Shown here one piece after another: positions 1-8,520 of a DNA stretch of 64,000 nucleotides. The stretch covers positions 124,001 through 188,000 of the forward strand of contig NZ_AWXE01000004.1 of NCBI RefSeq assembly GCF_000469155.1, in the 5' to 3' direction. This stretch comes from Candidatus Micropelagos thuwalensis. Lineage in GTDB: Bacteria; Pseudomonadota; Alphaproteobacteria; RS24. Position 1 is the first letter of the stretch. Each line of letters opens with the position of its first letter. The position numbers and the translations under genes are program-made. The notes under the pieces were generated by a model that saw only the letters and a list, made by a program, of their open reading frames with translations, had not been told where the DNA came from and made no database searches.

Positions 1-667
1 CGGGTTCGGCGTGAGTGCCAAGCGCTACCTGGCTGATAGCCTTCTTATATATCTCTTCATCTTCAAAAAGCGCACCGGCAAATTTTGTTTTGGTGAGGCC
101 TGGCAGCAGGGCATTGACCCGTACACCAAAATGCCCGCACTCCTTGGCGAAGGATTTGGTCATGGAAACCACCGCAGCCTTGGATATTGAATAAATTCCT
201 TGGAACATACCAGGCTGTAGCGCATTAACCGATGCCGTGTTGATAATGGATCCCCCACCCTGATCCCGCATCATCTTGCCAGCTTCAACTGACATATAGA
301 AATATCCGCGCAAGTTAACTTCAACCGTCTTGTCAAAGGCCCAGTCCGGCGTATCGAGGATATGGCCAAAGTAGGGATTGGCGGCAGCATTGTTGACGAG
401 AATATCAATACGACCATGCGTTTCCCTGACATGGTCAAATATCTCTTTGATGAGAGCCATATCGCCGACATTGCATCCAAAAGCTCTGGCCGAACCACCG
501 TCAGCCACAATAGACTCTACGACTGTATCGCAGTCTTCAACCTTGCGGCTGGAAACAATGACATGGGCACCCGCACCGGCCAGGGTTTTCGCGATGCTTT
601 CACCAATACCCCGGCTAGCCCCGGTTACCAAGGCAATTTTTTCACTCAAATCAAACAAATTTTTCAT
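1..667 (-). CDS. SDR-family NAD(P)-dependent oxidoreductase (3' end cut by window edge)
   Basis: A classical short-chain dehydrogenase/reductase, of which the first 222 residues are visible. The N-terminus starts MKNLFDLSEKIALVTG and continues with TGASRGIG (dinucleotide-binding glycine motif), then NNAA near residue 95 and YSISK with the catalytic Tyr and Lys near residue 160. A Shine-Dalgarno AGGAAG lies just before the ATG at 667. The family oxidises or reduces alcohol and carbonyl groups with NAD(P)H; the substrate is unknown. The gene is divergent from the sulfatase operon, and the 99-bp gap holds a palindromic operator shared with two other promoters here, so it probably belongs to the same regulon. 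The C-terminal substrate-loop region is outside the window. Confidence 0.9.
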   Translation of the reverse strand, partial: MKNLFDLSEKIALVTGASRGIGESIAKTLAGAGAHVIVSSRKVEDCDTVVESIVADGGSARAFGCNVGDMALIKEIFDHVRETHGRIDILVNNAAANPYFGHILDTPDWAFDKTVEVNLRGYFYMSVEAGKMMRDQGGGSIINTASVNALQPGMFQGIYSISKAAVVSMTKSFAKECGHFGVRVNALLPGLTKTKFAGALFEDEEIYKKAISQVALGTHAEP

Positions 668-717
668 TGTACACTTCCTACTAGCCCGTCAATATCTATG
701 GACAGAGTTTTAATATT

Positions 718-736
718 ATGGCACAAATTATGTCAA
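718..736. promoter_or_regulatory. Operator copy A, 19-bp palindrome between SDR gene and sulfatase operon
   Basis: The sequence reads ATGGCACA-AAT-TATGTCAA, an imperfect inverted repeat followed by TATA. It matches the sites at 9693 and 18039/18069. On the minus strand it contains a consensus -35 TTGACA, so a bound repressor would block transcription of the SDR gene. It lies 31-49 bp upstream of the sulfatase ATG. Binding by the TetR protein encoded at 6734 is inference. Confidence 0.6.
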
Positions 737-766
737 TATATCAAGGATGGGATGGTAGGTGCATAA

Positions 767-2413
767 ATGAGGAAGGTTTTTTATGGCATTCTGATAGCTT
801 TAATAATCAGCGGAGGTCTGGCTTGGGCCAACCGAGTCGAGCTGATGCTCTATATGGTCAAGAAAAAGTCTCAAGCCGAATACACCGTTGCGCCTAACCG
901 GAAGATTGCCTGGAAACAGGGCCCAGCCACCCCTTCTGACAGTAATAGACCAAACATTGTGATGATCGTTTTGGACGACGTTGGCTACAATGATATCTCG
1001 GCATTCGGCGGCGGCATCGCAGGCGGACGTATCCAAACCCCGAATATCGACCGATTTATATCCGAGGGCGTCGTTTTCACCAACAGTTATGCCGGAAATG
1101 CTACTTGCTCGCCGTCTCGCGGCATGATCATGACTGGCCGCTACCAGACAACAACCGGTTATGAGTTCACTCCATTTCCTGGCGGTATGGGGGCACTTAT
1201 CACAATCGGCAACTCCATGAATAATGGCTTACCTAAAACCCTGCCCGGTCTTGAGAATAATATGGACTTTAATGATCAAGGCCTCCCGGGTGAAGAGGTT
1301 ACGTTGGCAGAAATTTTAAAAGATGAAGGTTATCATACCGTCCACATTGGCAAGTGGCATATGGGGCGAACAAACGGCATGGCGCCTAACGACCAGGGTT
1401 TTGACGAAAGCCTGCTGATGCACAGTGGCATGTATCTCCCCGAGGATCATCCGGATGTGGTCAATGCCAAGATCGAGTTTGATCCGATAGACAAATTCCT
1501 TTGGGCCAGGATGAGATACTCAGCCAGTTTCAATGATGCCAGCAACGATGATACGTTTGAGCCAGGCGGATATCTAACCGACTACTGGACAAATGAAAGC
1601 GTGAAGGTAATTGAAGCCAACAGGAATCGCCCTTTCTTTCTTTACCTGGCGCACTGGGGCACCCATACCCCGCTTCAGGCCACGCGCACGGATTACGAGG
1701 CCGTTGGTGATCTGGGCTCGCACACATTGCAGGTCTATGCAGCCATGATGCGGGCTATTGACCGCAGCGTTGGTCGGGTTTTGCAGGCGCTGGAAGATAC
1801 TGGTCAGACAGAAAACACCATTGTCGTTCTGACCAGCGACAATGGCGGCGTGGGCTATATCGGGCTTAATGATTTGAACGCCCCCTACAGAGGCTGGAAA
1901 CTGACCTTTTTTGAAGGCGGCCTGAAGGTCCCTGGGTTTATCAGGTGGCCAGCGGGACTGCCGGAAGGCGTGCAAATAGATGTACCAATGAGCCATATCG
2001 ACATTATGCCAACCTTGGTTGAAGCCGCTGGTGCGGCACTCCCCGCTGATCGACAGATTGACGGTCTCAGCCTGCTGCCTGTTGCCCGAGGCCAGGCTGG
2101 CCTGCCCGAGCGCCCAATATTCTTCCACAGCGGCATCAACCACGCCGTACGGATGGGCGACTGGAAGCTGCAAGTCAATGACCTTGAAGGCGGTCCCTGG
2201 CTCTACAACCTGTCCAAAGATCCTACCGAGCAGAAAAATTTAGCGCCTGCCTACCCGGAAAAAGTTGCTGAATTGCATAACTTGATTAAAGCACACACGG
2301 CCAGCGGTCCGGGAGCGCTATACCCCTACTCCATGCTGGCACCGATTGCCATTGATAAGACCCGTGCGGAAACCGCTACGCCAGACGATGAAGTAGTCTA
2401 CTGGGCAAATTGA
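767..2413 (+). CDS. Sulfatase (arylsulfatase family, FGly-type)
   Basis: A 548-residue member of the type I sulfatases, which hydrolyse sulfate esters with a formylglycine made from Cys. Residues 1-25 form a signal peptide or signal anchor. The metal-binding segment NIVMIVLDDVGYND follows near residue 64. C114-S-P-S-R is the C-x-P-x-R motif that a formylglycine-generating enzyme would modify, with the extended MTGR after it. HIGKWHMG (near residue 195) and TSDNGG (near residue 360) complete the active site. It acts in the envelope or periplasm by its N-terminus. First gene of an operon with 4-base overlaps further down; a second sulfatase is three genes on. The substrate cannot be predicted; C-x-P-S-R alone fits aryl and glycan sulfatases. 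Confidence 0.93.
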   Translation: MRKVFYGILIALIISGGLAWANRVELMLYMVKKKSQAEYTVAPNRKIAWKQGPATPSDSNRPNIVMIVLDDVGYNDISAFGGGIAGGRIQTPNIDRFISEGVVFTNSYAGNATCSPSRGMIMTGRYQTTTGYEFTPFPGGMGALITIGNSMNNGLPKTLPGLENNMDFNDQGLPGEEVTLAEILKDEGYHTVHIGKWHMGRTNGMAPNDQGFDESLLMHSGMYLPEDHPDVVNAKIEFDPIDKFLWARMRYSASFNDASNDDTFEPGGYLTDYWTNESVKVIEANRNRPFFLYLAHWGTHTPLQATRTDYEAVGDLGSHTLQVYAAMMRAIDRSVGRVLQALEDTGQTENTIVVLTSDNGGVGYIGLNDLNAPYRGWKLTFFEGGLKVPGFIRWPAGLPEGVQIDVPMSHIDIMPTLVEAAGAALPADRQIDGLSLLPVARGQAGLPERPIFFHSGINHAVRMGDWKLQVNDLEGGPWLYNLSKDPTEQKNLAPAYPEKVAELHNLIKAHTASGPGALYPYSMLAPIAIDKTRAETATPDDEVVYWAN

Positions 2414-2426
2414 CAAGGAAACTCCG

Positions 2427-3290
2427 ATGAAAAAGAATTTAATCTACATTGCTGGTGGCATGGCTACTGTGGTTGCCCTAATTGCCCTGGCGCTACCATC
2501 CATCCTGCATGGTGCAGGGCTGCATCCTATATATATCGGTCCTGTGCATGAAGCACCTGGCAAGCGTGCACTCATCATCACGACCAGCCACGGTGTGCTG
2601 GCGCCATTAGGCGAAACTGACGGCCCGGCCACAGGTGTTTGGGCATCGGAGATGACCCACCCCTATTATGTTTTTCTAGAAGCAGGCATGAGTGTGGACG
2701 TGGCCAGCATTAAAGGCGGGGAAATCCCCATTGACCCGCAAAGCTTCTACCGCCCAATCATTTCTGCAGAAGACGAGCACTTTTTGGAAGATCCGACCTT
2801 CCAGGCGAAAGTGAAAAACTCGATCCCAATCGAGCAGGTAGACATCGGCCAGTATGACACGATCTTTCTCGCCGGCGGCTGGGGCGCAGCCTATGACATG
2901 GCCCAGTCCGACGTACTCGCTGAAAAGGTCAGCGCCGCTTGGTATGCCGACAAATCGCCGATTATTGGCGCCGTATGCCACGGCTTGCTCGGCCTTGTAC
3001 GCGCTACAGATCAGCAGGGAAATCTACTGGTGGCAGACCGCCGCATGACAGGTGTCACTGACAAGCAGCTCAGGGAGTTGGGTATAGAGGTGACGCCAAT
3101 GCACCCCGAGACAGAGCTGAGAAAAGCAGGTGCGCTTTTTGAAGCCAGCACAGGCTTCCGGGACATCTTTCAGACCCATGTGGTGGTTGATGATGAAGAG
3201 CGCTTTGTAACTGGCCAAAACCAGAATTCCGGGCTGGAAGCAGCACACAGAATTGTGGGCTTGCTGGCCAACAAGGGAAGCTCGCTGTGA
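2427..3290 (+). CDS. DJ-1/PfpI (class I glutamine amidotransferase-like) protein, membrane-anchored
   Basis: A 287-residue protein with an N-terminal hydrophobic segment (residues 5-28) followed by a DJ-1/PfpI-type alpha/beta domain. The nucleophile elbow is AVCHG with Cys184, preceded by the conserved TIFLAGGWGA strand near residue 148. The segment THPYYVFLEAG near residue 76 resembles the Hsp31-like subgroup. Relatives include chaperones, glyoxalase III-type enzymes, isonitrile hydratases and deglycase-like proteins, so the reaction is open. It follows the sulfatase by 13 bases and its TGA overlaps the GTG of the next gene, which makes it part of the operon. A periplasm-facing location is inferred from the N-terminus. 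Confidence 0.8.
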   Translation: MKKNLIYIAGGMATVVALIALALPSILHGAGLHPIYIGPVHEAPGKRALIITTSHGVLAPLGETDGPATGVWASEMTHPYYVFLEAGMSVDVASIKGGEIPIDPQSFYRPIISAEDEHFLEDPTFQAKVKNSIPIEQVDIGQYDTIFLAGGWGAAYDMAQSDVLAEKVSAAWYADKSPIIGAVCHGLLGLVRATDQQGNLLVADRRMTGVTDKQLRELGIEVTPMHPETELRKAGALFEASTGFRDIFQTHVVVDDEERFVTGQNQNSGLEAAHRIVGLLANKGSSL

Positions 3291-3673
3291 AGATCAAGAT
3301 CCTTCGCATTCTGGTAGCTCTACCTGCCATCGTCTTTGTCAGCTTTGGCGTGCGGTGGCTGGTGGCACCAGCTGGCATTGCGCCCTTTTTTGGAATGGAT
3401 CTGATGGAAGGCCTTGGTCGCAGCACCCTGATTGGCGACATGGCTGCGGCTTTCCTGACCTTGGGCATTTCTGTCCTGACTGGCCTTGTCACCGAGCGGC
3501 GGACATGGATCATTGTGCCTGCAATCTTTATGGCACTTGCTGCGCTAGGCCGTGTGTTGGCCTGGGCCTTTCACGACGCGACACTGGCGACCAGCATGAT
3601 CGGTCCGGAAATCCTGATTGCTGCCTTTTGGCTCTTTGCCTCGAAACACATCTGCGAGGGCGAAAAGGCATGA
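3287..3673 (+). CDS. Small four-helix membrane protein, DUF4345-like
   Basis: A 128-residue, strongly hydrophobic protein with about four transmembrane helices (near residues 5-24, 47-66, 72-91 and 105-120). The loop FFGMDLMEGLGRSTLIGDMAA recalls DUF4345-type membrane proteins, but I identify the family only tentatively and no function is known. The start is GTG at 3287, giving a GTGA overlap with the upstream stop; the downstream sulfatase starts with ATGA across its own stop. It is thus translationally coupled on both sides within the sulfatase operon. Confidence 0.7.
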   Translation: MKIKILRILVALPAIVFVSFGVRWLVAPAGIAPFFGMDLMEGLGRSTLIGDMAAAFLTLGISVLTGLVTERRTWIIVPAIFMALAALGRVLAWAFHDATLATSMIGPEILIAAFWLFASKHICEGEKA

Positions 3674-5448
3674 GGAGACTGCTGGCCGCTACTGCGCTGC
3701 TTGCTGGCCTGTTGGGCCAAGCTGCTTCTGCAGACGATACTTCTGTCGACTCCAAACGTCCCAATGTGCTTCTGATCCTCGCTGACGACCTGGGCTATAC
3801 CGATCTAGGTCACTACGGTAGCGAAATTAACACGCCAAACCTGGATGCTTTGGCCAGGGAAGGCATCAGTTTTTCCAATTTCCACACCGCCGCCAACTGC
3901 GCCCCAGCCCGTGCCATGCTAATGACTGGCGTCAATAATCACCTTGCTGGAGTCGCCACCATACCTGAGATGGTTCCACCGGAACTGGGTGACTACCCAG
4001 CCTATCAAGGTGTTCTCAGCCAGAATACTGTGACCATCGCGACACTATTGCAGGACGCGGGTTACCACACCTATCTATCGGGCAAATGGCATCTAGGCAG
4101 TACGCCAGAGCTAATTCCCTTCAATCGTGGGTTCGAGCGGACCTTCATGCTGGCAGACAGCGGTGCCGACAACTGGGAGCAACGTCCTTATCTGCCACTG
4201 TATAAAACCGCCAACTGGTATATGGACGGGCTACCGACATCCTTGCCGGAAGATTTCTATTCCAGCCGCAATCTCGTCGACACACTTATCAGCTTTATTA
4301 ATAGTAACCGCGGTGATGGTCAGCCATTCTTCGCCTATCTGCCCCTGCAGGCTGTGCACATGCCAGTTCAGGCACCGCAAGAGTATATCGACCGCTATAT
4401 GGACGCATACACCGATGGCTGGAACGTATTGCGTGAAAACCGTCGCCAAGCCGCTATAGAGGCTGGTCTGGTGCCAGCCGATGTACCAATGGCGCGGATG
4501 CATACCACAGAAGACTGGGACACCTTGACAAATGACGCTAAGCGCTATGAGGCCAAGCGAATGGCTGTATATGGCGGCATGGTGGAGGCGATGGATCATA
4601 ATATCGGTCGCCTGCTACAGTGGCTGAAAGATAATGGTGAATTTGAAAACACCATTATTATCTTCACATCAGATAATGGCGCCGAGGCTTCGGACATGAC
4701 CATTCCTGGCGCAGCACTTGGTATGCGGATCACCGGCCACAATATAGAATATGCCACCCTTGGCCTGAAACGATCACTCAATACTATTGGGCCCTCATTT
4801 GCCAGCGCCGCTGCTTCACCACTTTCATGGTACAAGTTCCAAGTTGGCGAGGGTGGTATGCGTGTACCCCTGATCATCAGCGGGCCGGGACTTGAGGCCC
4901 AAAAGGGATTTAACAATGCCTTCACATGGATCGCCGATTTGGCACCAACTATTTTGCAAATGACTGGCACTGATATGCCTGGCGAACGCTATGGTGGCAA
5001 ACCCGTGCATGGCATGGAAGGTAAGGACTTAACTGGCCTTCTCACCGGACATGCTGACCAAGTCTATGGTCCCAACGATTTTGTCGCCTATGAACTGGCA
5101 GGTAACAAGGTCGTATTTCACGGTGACTATAAAATTGTCTTGCACGCCCGGCCCCAAGGAGACGGCCAATGGCGACTCTACGATATTGTCCGCGATCCCG
5201 GCGAAACGGCAGACCTCGCCACAAAGCACCCTGCTCTGTTCCAGCGCATGTTGGGGGAGTGGGAGATGTTTGAGCAGCGGGCGGGCGTGCAAACGCTGCC
5301 GCCGGGTTACGAATCCAGACGACAGGTTACCATCAATGCCCTCCGCAAGATGTATCTGAACCCGATTCTGATCTTTTTGTTGACACTGCTGATCTTGACG
5401 CCTTTCGCGGTCGCCTGGAAAATGCGTGGAAAGAATAACCGCGCATGA
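3670..5448 (+). CDS. Sulfatase (second, with C-terminal membrane anchor)
   Basis: A 592-residue type I sulfatase. A signal peptide ends at about AAS-A/DD (residue 20). The metal-binding LLILADDLGYTDLG comes next, then C77-A-P-A-R (C-x-P-x-R, the formylglycine site) followed by AMLMTG. YLSGKWHLG and FTSDNGAE are the other active-site motifs. A hydrophobic helix near the C-terminus (about residues 560-582) followed by KMRGKNNRA suggests anchoring with the catalytic domain in the periplasm. I chose ATG at 3670 because it overlaps the previous stop (ATGA) and begins a proper signal peptide; an upstream in-frame extension to 3253 would run across the membrane-protein gene. It differs clearly from the first sulfatase, so this is not a recent duplication. 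Confidence 0.93.
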   Translation: MRRLLAATALLAGLLGQAASADDTSVDSKRPNVLLILADDLGYTDLGHYGSEINTPNLDALAREGISFSNFHTAANCAPARAMLMTGVNNHLAGVATIPEMVPPELGDYPAYQGVLSQNTVTIATLLQDAGYHTYLSGKWHLGSTPELIPFNRGFERTFMLADSGADNWEQRPYLPLYKTANWYMDGLPTSLPEDFYSSRNLVDTLISFINSNRGDGQPFFAYLPLQAVHMPVQAPQEYIDRYMDAYTDGWNVLRENRRQAAIEAGLVPADVPMARMHTTEDWDTLTNDAKRYEAKRMAVYGGMVEAMDHNIGRLLQWLKDNGEFENTIIIFTSDNGAEASDMTIPGAALGMRITGHNIEYATLGLKRSLNTIGPSFASAAASPLSWYKFQVGEGGMRVPLIISGPGLEAQKGFNNAFTWIADLAPTILQMTGTDMPGERYGGKPVHGMEGKDLTGLLTGHADQVYGPNDFVAYELAGNKVVFHGDYKIVLHARPQGDGQWRLYDIVRDPGETADLATKHPALFQRMLGEWEMFEQRAGVQTLPPGYESRRQVTINALRKMYLNPILIFLLTLLILTPFAVAWKMRGKNNRA

Positions 5449-6707
5449 ACGAGATAACCAAACAATCTGGCGTGGCCAGCAGTACACCTCCTGCTCTAGT
5501 ACGTTGGTTGCAATCGAAAATAATGACACGTGTTGGCAGTGCTGAAAGTCAGCAAAAGCTTTGGCAGTCGCGAGAAAAAAAGCGGCAGGCAGACGGTCGC
5601 CACCATGAGGTGCTTTACTTTCATCAGGAGAGCGATGGCTATTCGGACCTGGCTGCCCAAACGCTGGACAAGTTGGTCGCCCGCTATGACATCACGCTCG
5701 GTGTCCATCTGGTCACTGCCGAAACCGGTGCCAACACGCCGGAACTGGAAATGCTCAAGTTAATGTCCCACCGGGATGCCGCACTGATTTCACCCCATTA
5801 TGGCCTTGATCAACCAACGGTTCTCTCCCCTGAACAGGCCATGGCATTGCAGGACAAGATGGGCGGTGCTCATGGCTCCCTTCATGAGCGTCAGGCCGCC
5901 GGAAATACTCTCCGCAGCAAGCTTGGCCATTATAGCGGCGCCATGTTTTACTACGAAGGTGAGTGGTATTGGGGCATCGACCGCCTGTATCATCTGGAGG
6001 CCCGCCTTAAATCGCTTGGTGCAGACAAATCTCCTGACCGGCCACCACTTTACCCTAGGCCCAGCAATGCAGTTAGTGGTGACGCAAGCGCATTGACACT
6101 GGAATATTATCCGTCCCTGCGCAGCCCCTACACTGCTGTTTCCTGGGAACCCACCATGAAGCTGGCGCGTGAAAGTGGCATCAATCTGGTGATCAAACCA
6201 GTTTTGCCCATGGTGATGCGAGGCGTGCCTGCCACTCGTCAGAAAGGCATGTACATCTTCAAGGATGCAGCCCGCGAAGCCCGGGCCCAGGGTGTCCTAT
6301 ACGGTAAGTTTTATGACCCCATTGGTGAGCCAGTACTTAAAGGCTATGCTTTGTATGCTTGGGCAAAAACTACAGGTAAAGGAAATGACCTACTTGGGGG
6401 CTTCCTGAATGCCGCCTTTGTAGAAGGGATAAACACAAACAATTATCATGGGCTTCGCCACATCGTAGAAAAGGCCGGACTGGATTGGCAAGAAGCCCGT
6501 AACCACCTAAACGACACAGAATGGCATTCAGAACTGGAACAAAACCGCCTGAGCATGTACGGATTTGGCAGCTGGGGTGTGCCAAGCTATCACTTGCTGG
6601 ATGCTAATGGAGATTCTGTCCTTGCCGTATGGGGTCAAGACCGCCTATGGTTGGTTGCAAGAACGATTGCAGACCTGATCACTAACAAGGCGGAGCGACA
6701 GTTCTAG
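5445..6707 (+). CDS. Double DsbA/2-hydroxychromene-2-carboxylate isomerase-like protein
   Basis: A 420-residue protein that appears to contain two thioredoxin-fold DsbA/kappa-GST units. The C-terminal half (about 210-410) is a clear match to the HCCA isomerase family: YYPSLRSPYTAVSW with the catalytic-type SPY, then a helical insertion, then SWGVPSYHLL and the terminal WGQDRLWLVARTIAD. The N-terminal half (about 55-195) has a parallel plan: LYFHQESDGYSDLAAQ, then SGAMFYYEGEWYWGIDRLYHLEARL. No CxxC is present, so disulfide oxidoreductase activity is unlikely. HCCA isomerases act with glutathione in aromatic breakdown; several GST-fold genes are nearby. ATGA overlap with the sulfatase. Confidence 0.82.
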   Translation: MNEITKQSGVASSTPPALVRWLQSKIMTRVGSAESQQKLWQSREKKRQADGRHHEVLYFHQESDGYSDLAAQTLDKLVARYDITLGVHLVTAETGANTPELEMLKLMSHRDAALISPHYGLDQPTVLSPEQAMALQDKMGGAHGSLHERQAAGNTLRSKLGHYSGAMFYYEGEWYWGIDRLYHLEARLKSLGADKSPDRPPLYPRPSNAVSGDASALTLEYYPSLRSPYTAVSWEPTMKLARESGINLVIKPVLPMVMRGVPATRQKGMYIFKDAAREARAQGVLYGKFYDPIGEPVLKGYALYAWAKTTGKGNDLLGGFLNAAFVEGINTNNYHGLRHIVEKAGLDWQEARNHLNDTEWHSELEQNRLSMYGFGSWGVPSYHLLDANGDSVLAVWGQDRLWLVARTIADLITNKAERQF

Positions 6708-6733
6708 CCGTAAGAGAAGGGAAGCGAATCTAT

Positions 6734-7321
6734 ATGGTAAAGACCACGGAAAACGCGCATGCCGATGGGCGACGAGAAAGAAGCGAGCGTAGCCGTGAGG
6801 CCATCAAGAAAGCCATGATCGAACTGATGGCAGAGGGTATCCGTGAGCCTACAGCACAAATGGTATCTGAAAGAGCGGGCGTGGGTATCCGAACCGTTTT
6901 CCGCCAATTTGATGATATGGGCAGCTTGTTCCATTCACTGCACCAGGATCTAATCAATCGTGATAGTCCAATCCTGCAAACAAGCCTTACCGAAGGCACT
7001 AAGGAGGAACGTCTCGACAGCGCAATTGAGGCGCGCCACAAACTATATACCATTAATCGCGAAACCCTTCTTTCAACATATGGTCTGATGTGGAAGTATG
7101 ACGCCCTGAAACAAAACTATGCTGATTTGAACCACCGGTTAAAGAAGCGGATGCTCCTGAGCCTGTATGAACTCAAGACAGCACCCGAAGCCGACAAGAA
7201 TCTTGCAGAGATGTTGCTTTCATTTGAAACGTGGAACCGGTTGATCCGTCACCAAGGTTTAAGCCCTGACGATGCTAAAGCCATTATTCGTAGTCAAGTT
7301 CTCCCGCTTCTCAAACCCTGA
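6734..7321 (+). CDS. TetR-family transcriptional regulator
   Basis: A 195-residue TetR/AcrR-type repressor. The N-terminal HTH lies at about residues 18-65; the recognition portion includes VSERAGVGIRTVFRQF, typical of the family, and a divergent helical ligand-binding domain follows. It comes 26 bases after the sulfatase operon, behind a good Shine-Dalgarno (AAGGGAAG), and is probably cotranscribed. It is the only specific regulator in the catabolic region, so it is the natural candidate to bind the 19-bp palindromes at 718, 9693, 18039 and 18069. Its ligand would then be an imported compound or an intermediate. Binding is inferred, not shown. Confidence 0.9.
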   Translation: MVKTTENAHADGRRERSERSREAIKKAMIELMAEGIREPTAQMVSERAGVGIRTVFRQFDDMGSLFHSLHQDLINRDSPILQTSLTEGTKEERLDSAIEARHKLYTINRETLLSTYGLMWKYDALKQNYADLNHRLKKRMLLSLYELKTAPEADKNLAEMLLSFETWNRLIRHQGLSPDDAKAIIRSQVLPLLKP

Positions 7322-7363
7322 TTTCGCTTTTTCTGAACATGCACCCATGACCTTCGCAGTTAG

Positions 7364-7383
7364 AGCAGGACGCGAGACCTGCT
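7364..7383. terminator. Hairpin between convergent tetR and GST-fold genes
   Basis: An inverted repeat AGCAGG-N8-CCTGCT sits in the gap between two convergent genes. The stem is only six base pairs and no run of T follows on either strand, so this is a weak terminator candidate. I see nothing else in 7322-7470. Confidence 0.25.
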
Positions 7384-7470
7384 AGTTCAAAATATTAAGG
7401 ACTCCATTAATCGCCATGAAAGCTTCAGTTTGTAACACAGTTTTTTGAACACGAATGGAACTTTTTCCCG

Positions 7471-8508
7471 CTAGTTATCCTCAACAAGCATTTCGCAATC
7501 AGTTGCCCTGAGAATGTCCATCACCCGACCTCGATCTGACGCATTTAATTTCCCATATTCGTCCCGAACCCATCTCAGCGTCTTGGCTTGGTAAATATTG
7601 ACTGGCTGCTCCCAGACGGCGCCGTCAACCTTACATGACCAGTTTTGCTCGCCTGCCAAGGCAGCCATGCCATTTGCAATCATGGTCGGCACATAGGTGC
7701 GACCAACCTCACGTAAGACTTCAATCAGTGTCCCGGGCAAGTTTTCAGGATCATTCCAGTCAGTCTTGTCCAAATCGACGCCGCTTTGATCTTCCATGAT
7801 ATCGACCCAGGACACGGTCCGCCGTGATATGTCGTGGGCAATCTGACGAGGCGTTGAATCCTCGGCAATCAACTGGGTTAGCTGGCCATGTATTGCAAAA
7901 TCAGCCGAAGAAGGGCGCGTCCCGAGCAGAAAAGGTTGGGTCTCGATATGCTTGCCCATCAATGCCAGAAATCGCTTGTAGGACGCCTCGATCAGGGGCG
8001 CAGTCGTATCATTTGACCCGACCCTGAACAATCGATTGATCTGGCGCTGGCTAAACATTTTCGCCAACTGGCTAACCATGTCCTCAGGAACGCTGACCAT
8101 GCTGCTGTAGATTAATTTTGACCTAGCCTCAGATATATCCATCTCATTAGTCCAGCGATAATGGAACATATATTTGACTACCCATTCGTCGCCAAAGTCC
8201 TCAAGCAGATAATTGATGAACTTGATCACCGGGTCGTCCGGCAGAACAGAGCGTCCCTCATACATGCCTTCCAGCACACGAATAATGGGTGTGGAGTCGA
8301 CTGAAGCCACTTCCTGCCCGTTTTCATCCGGTATCAGGAAGACTGGATACAGAACAGGCTTAGGCTTTTCAATTCCGAGCTCGGCCAGTTTCTGGTTTAA
8401 GTCACCCCAAATGATCTGATATGGAATATGCCGATAGCGCAGCAGAGCAACCATCTTGCGAGTATAAGGAGACATGGTTCCGCCAAGGACGCGCAGTCTT
8501 TGAGGCAT
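7471..8508 (-). CDS. Glutathione S-transferase-fold protein (paralogue 1)
   Basis: A 345-residue protein with a GST-type thioredoxin domain in the first 85 residues: LRVLGGTMSPYTRKM (Ser at the usual catalytic position, SPYTRK), a cis-Pro element in VLYPVFLI, and VDSTPII in place of the glutathione-gripping E-S motif. A long helical domain follows with EDFGDEWV and MFHYRW, then TRPSSADFAIHGQL, the GST C-terminal N-capping-type element. At about 345 residues it is much longer than standard GSTs (200-230). It lies 12 bases after the MBL hydrolase gene with RBS AAGGA. Two related genes lie at 9755 and 18482. A glutathione-dependent step is likely but unproven. Confidence 0.85.
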   Translation of the reverse strand: MPQRLRVLGGTMSPYTRKMVALLRYRHIPYQIIWGDLNQKLAELGIEKPKPVLYPVFLIPDENGQEVASVDSTPIIRVLEGMYEGRSVLPDDPVIKFINYLLEDFGDEWVVKYMFHYRWTNEMDISEARSKLIYSSMVSVPEDMVSQLAKMFSQRQINRLFRVGSNDTTAPLIEASYKRFLALMGKHIETQPFLLGTRPSSADFAIHGQLTQLIAEDSTPRQIAHDISRRTVSWVDIMEDQSGVDLDKTDWNDPENLPGTLIEVLREVGRTYVPTMIANGMAALAGEQNWSCKVDGAVWEQPVNIYQAKTLRWVRDEYGKLNASDRGRVMDILRATDCEMLVEDN

Positions 8509-8520
8509 TCTGAATTCCTT

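Noticed and set aside
1574-2173. 199-codon open frame antisense to the first sulfatase
   Set aside because: It lies entirely inside a strongly supported gene, has no domain, no RBS and no separate context; it is a shadow frame.
3253-3669. Long in-frame N-terminal extension of the second sulfatase
   Set aside because: It runs across the membrane-protein gene 3287-3673 in another frame, reads as Cys/Trp-rich nonsense, and the ATG at 3670 gives a perfect signal peptide and an ATGA overlap.
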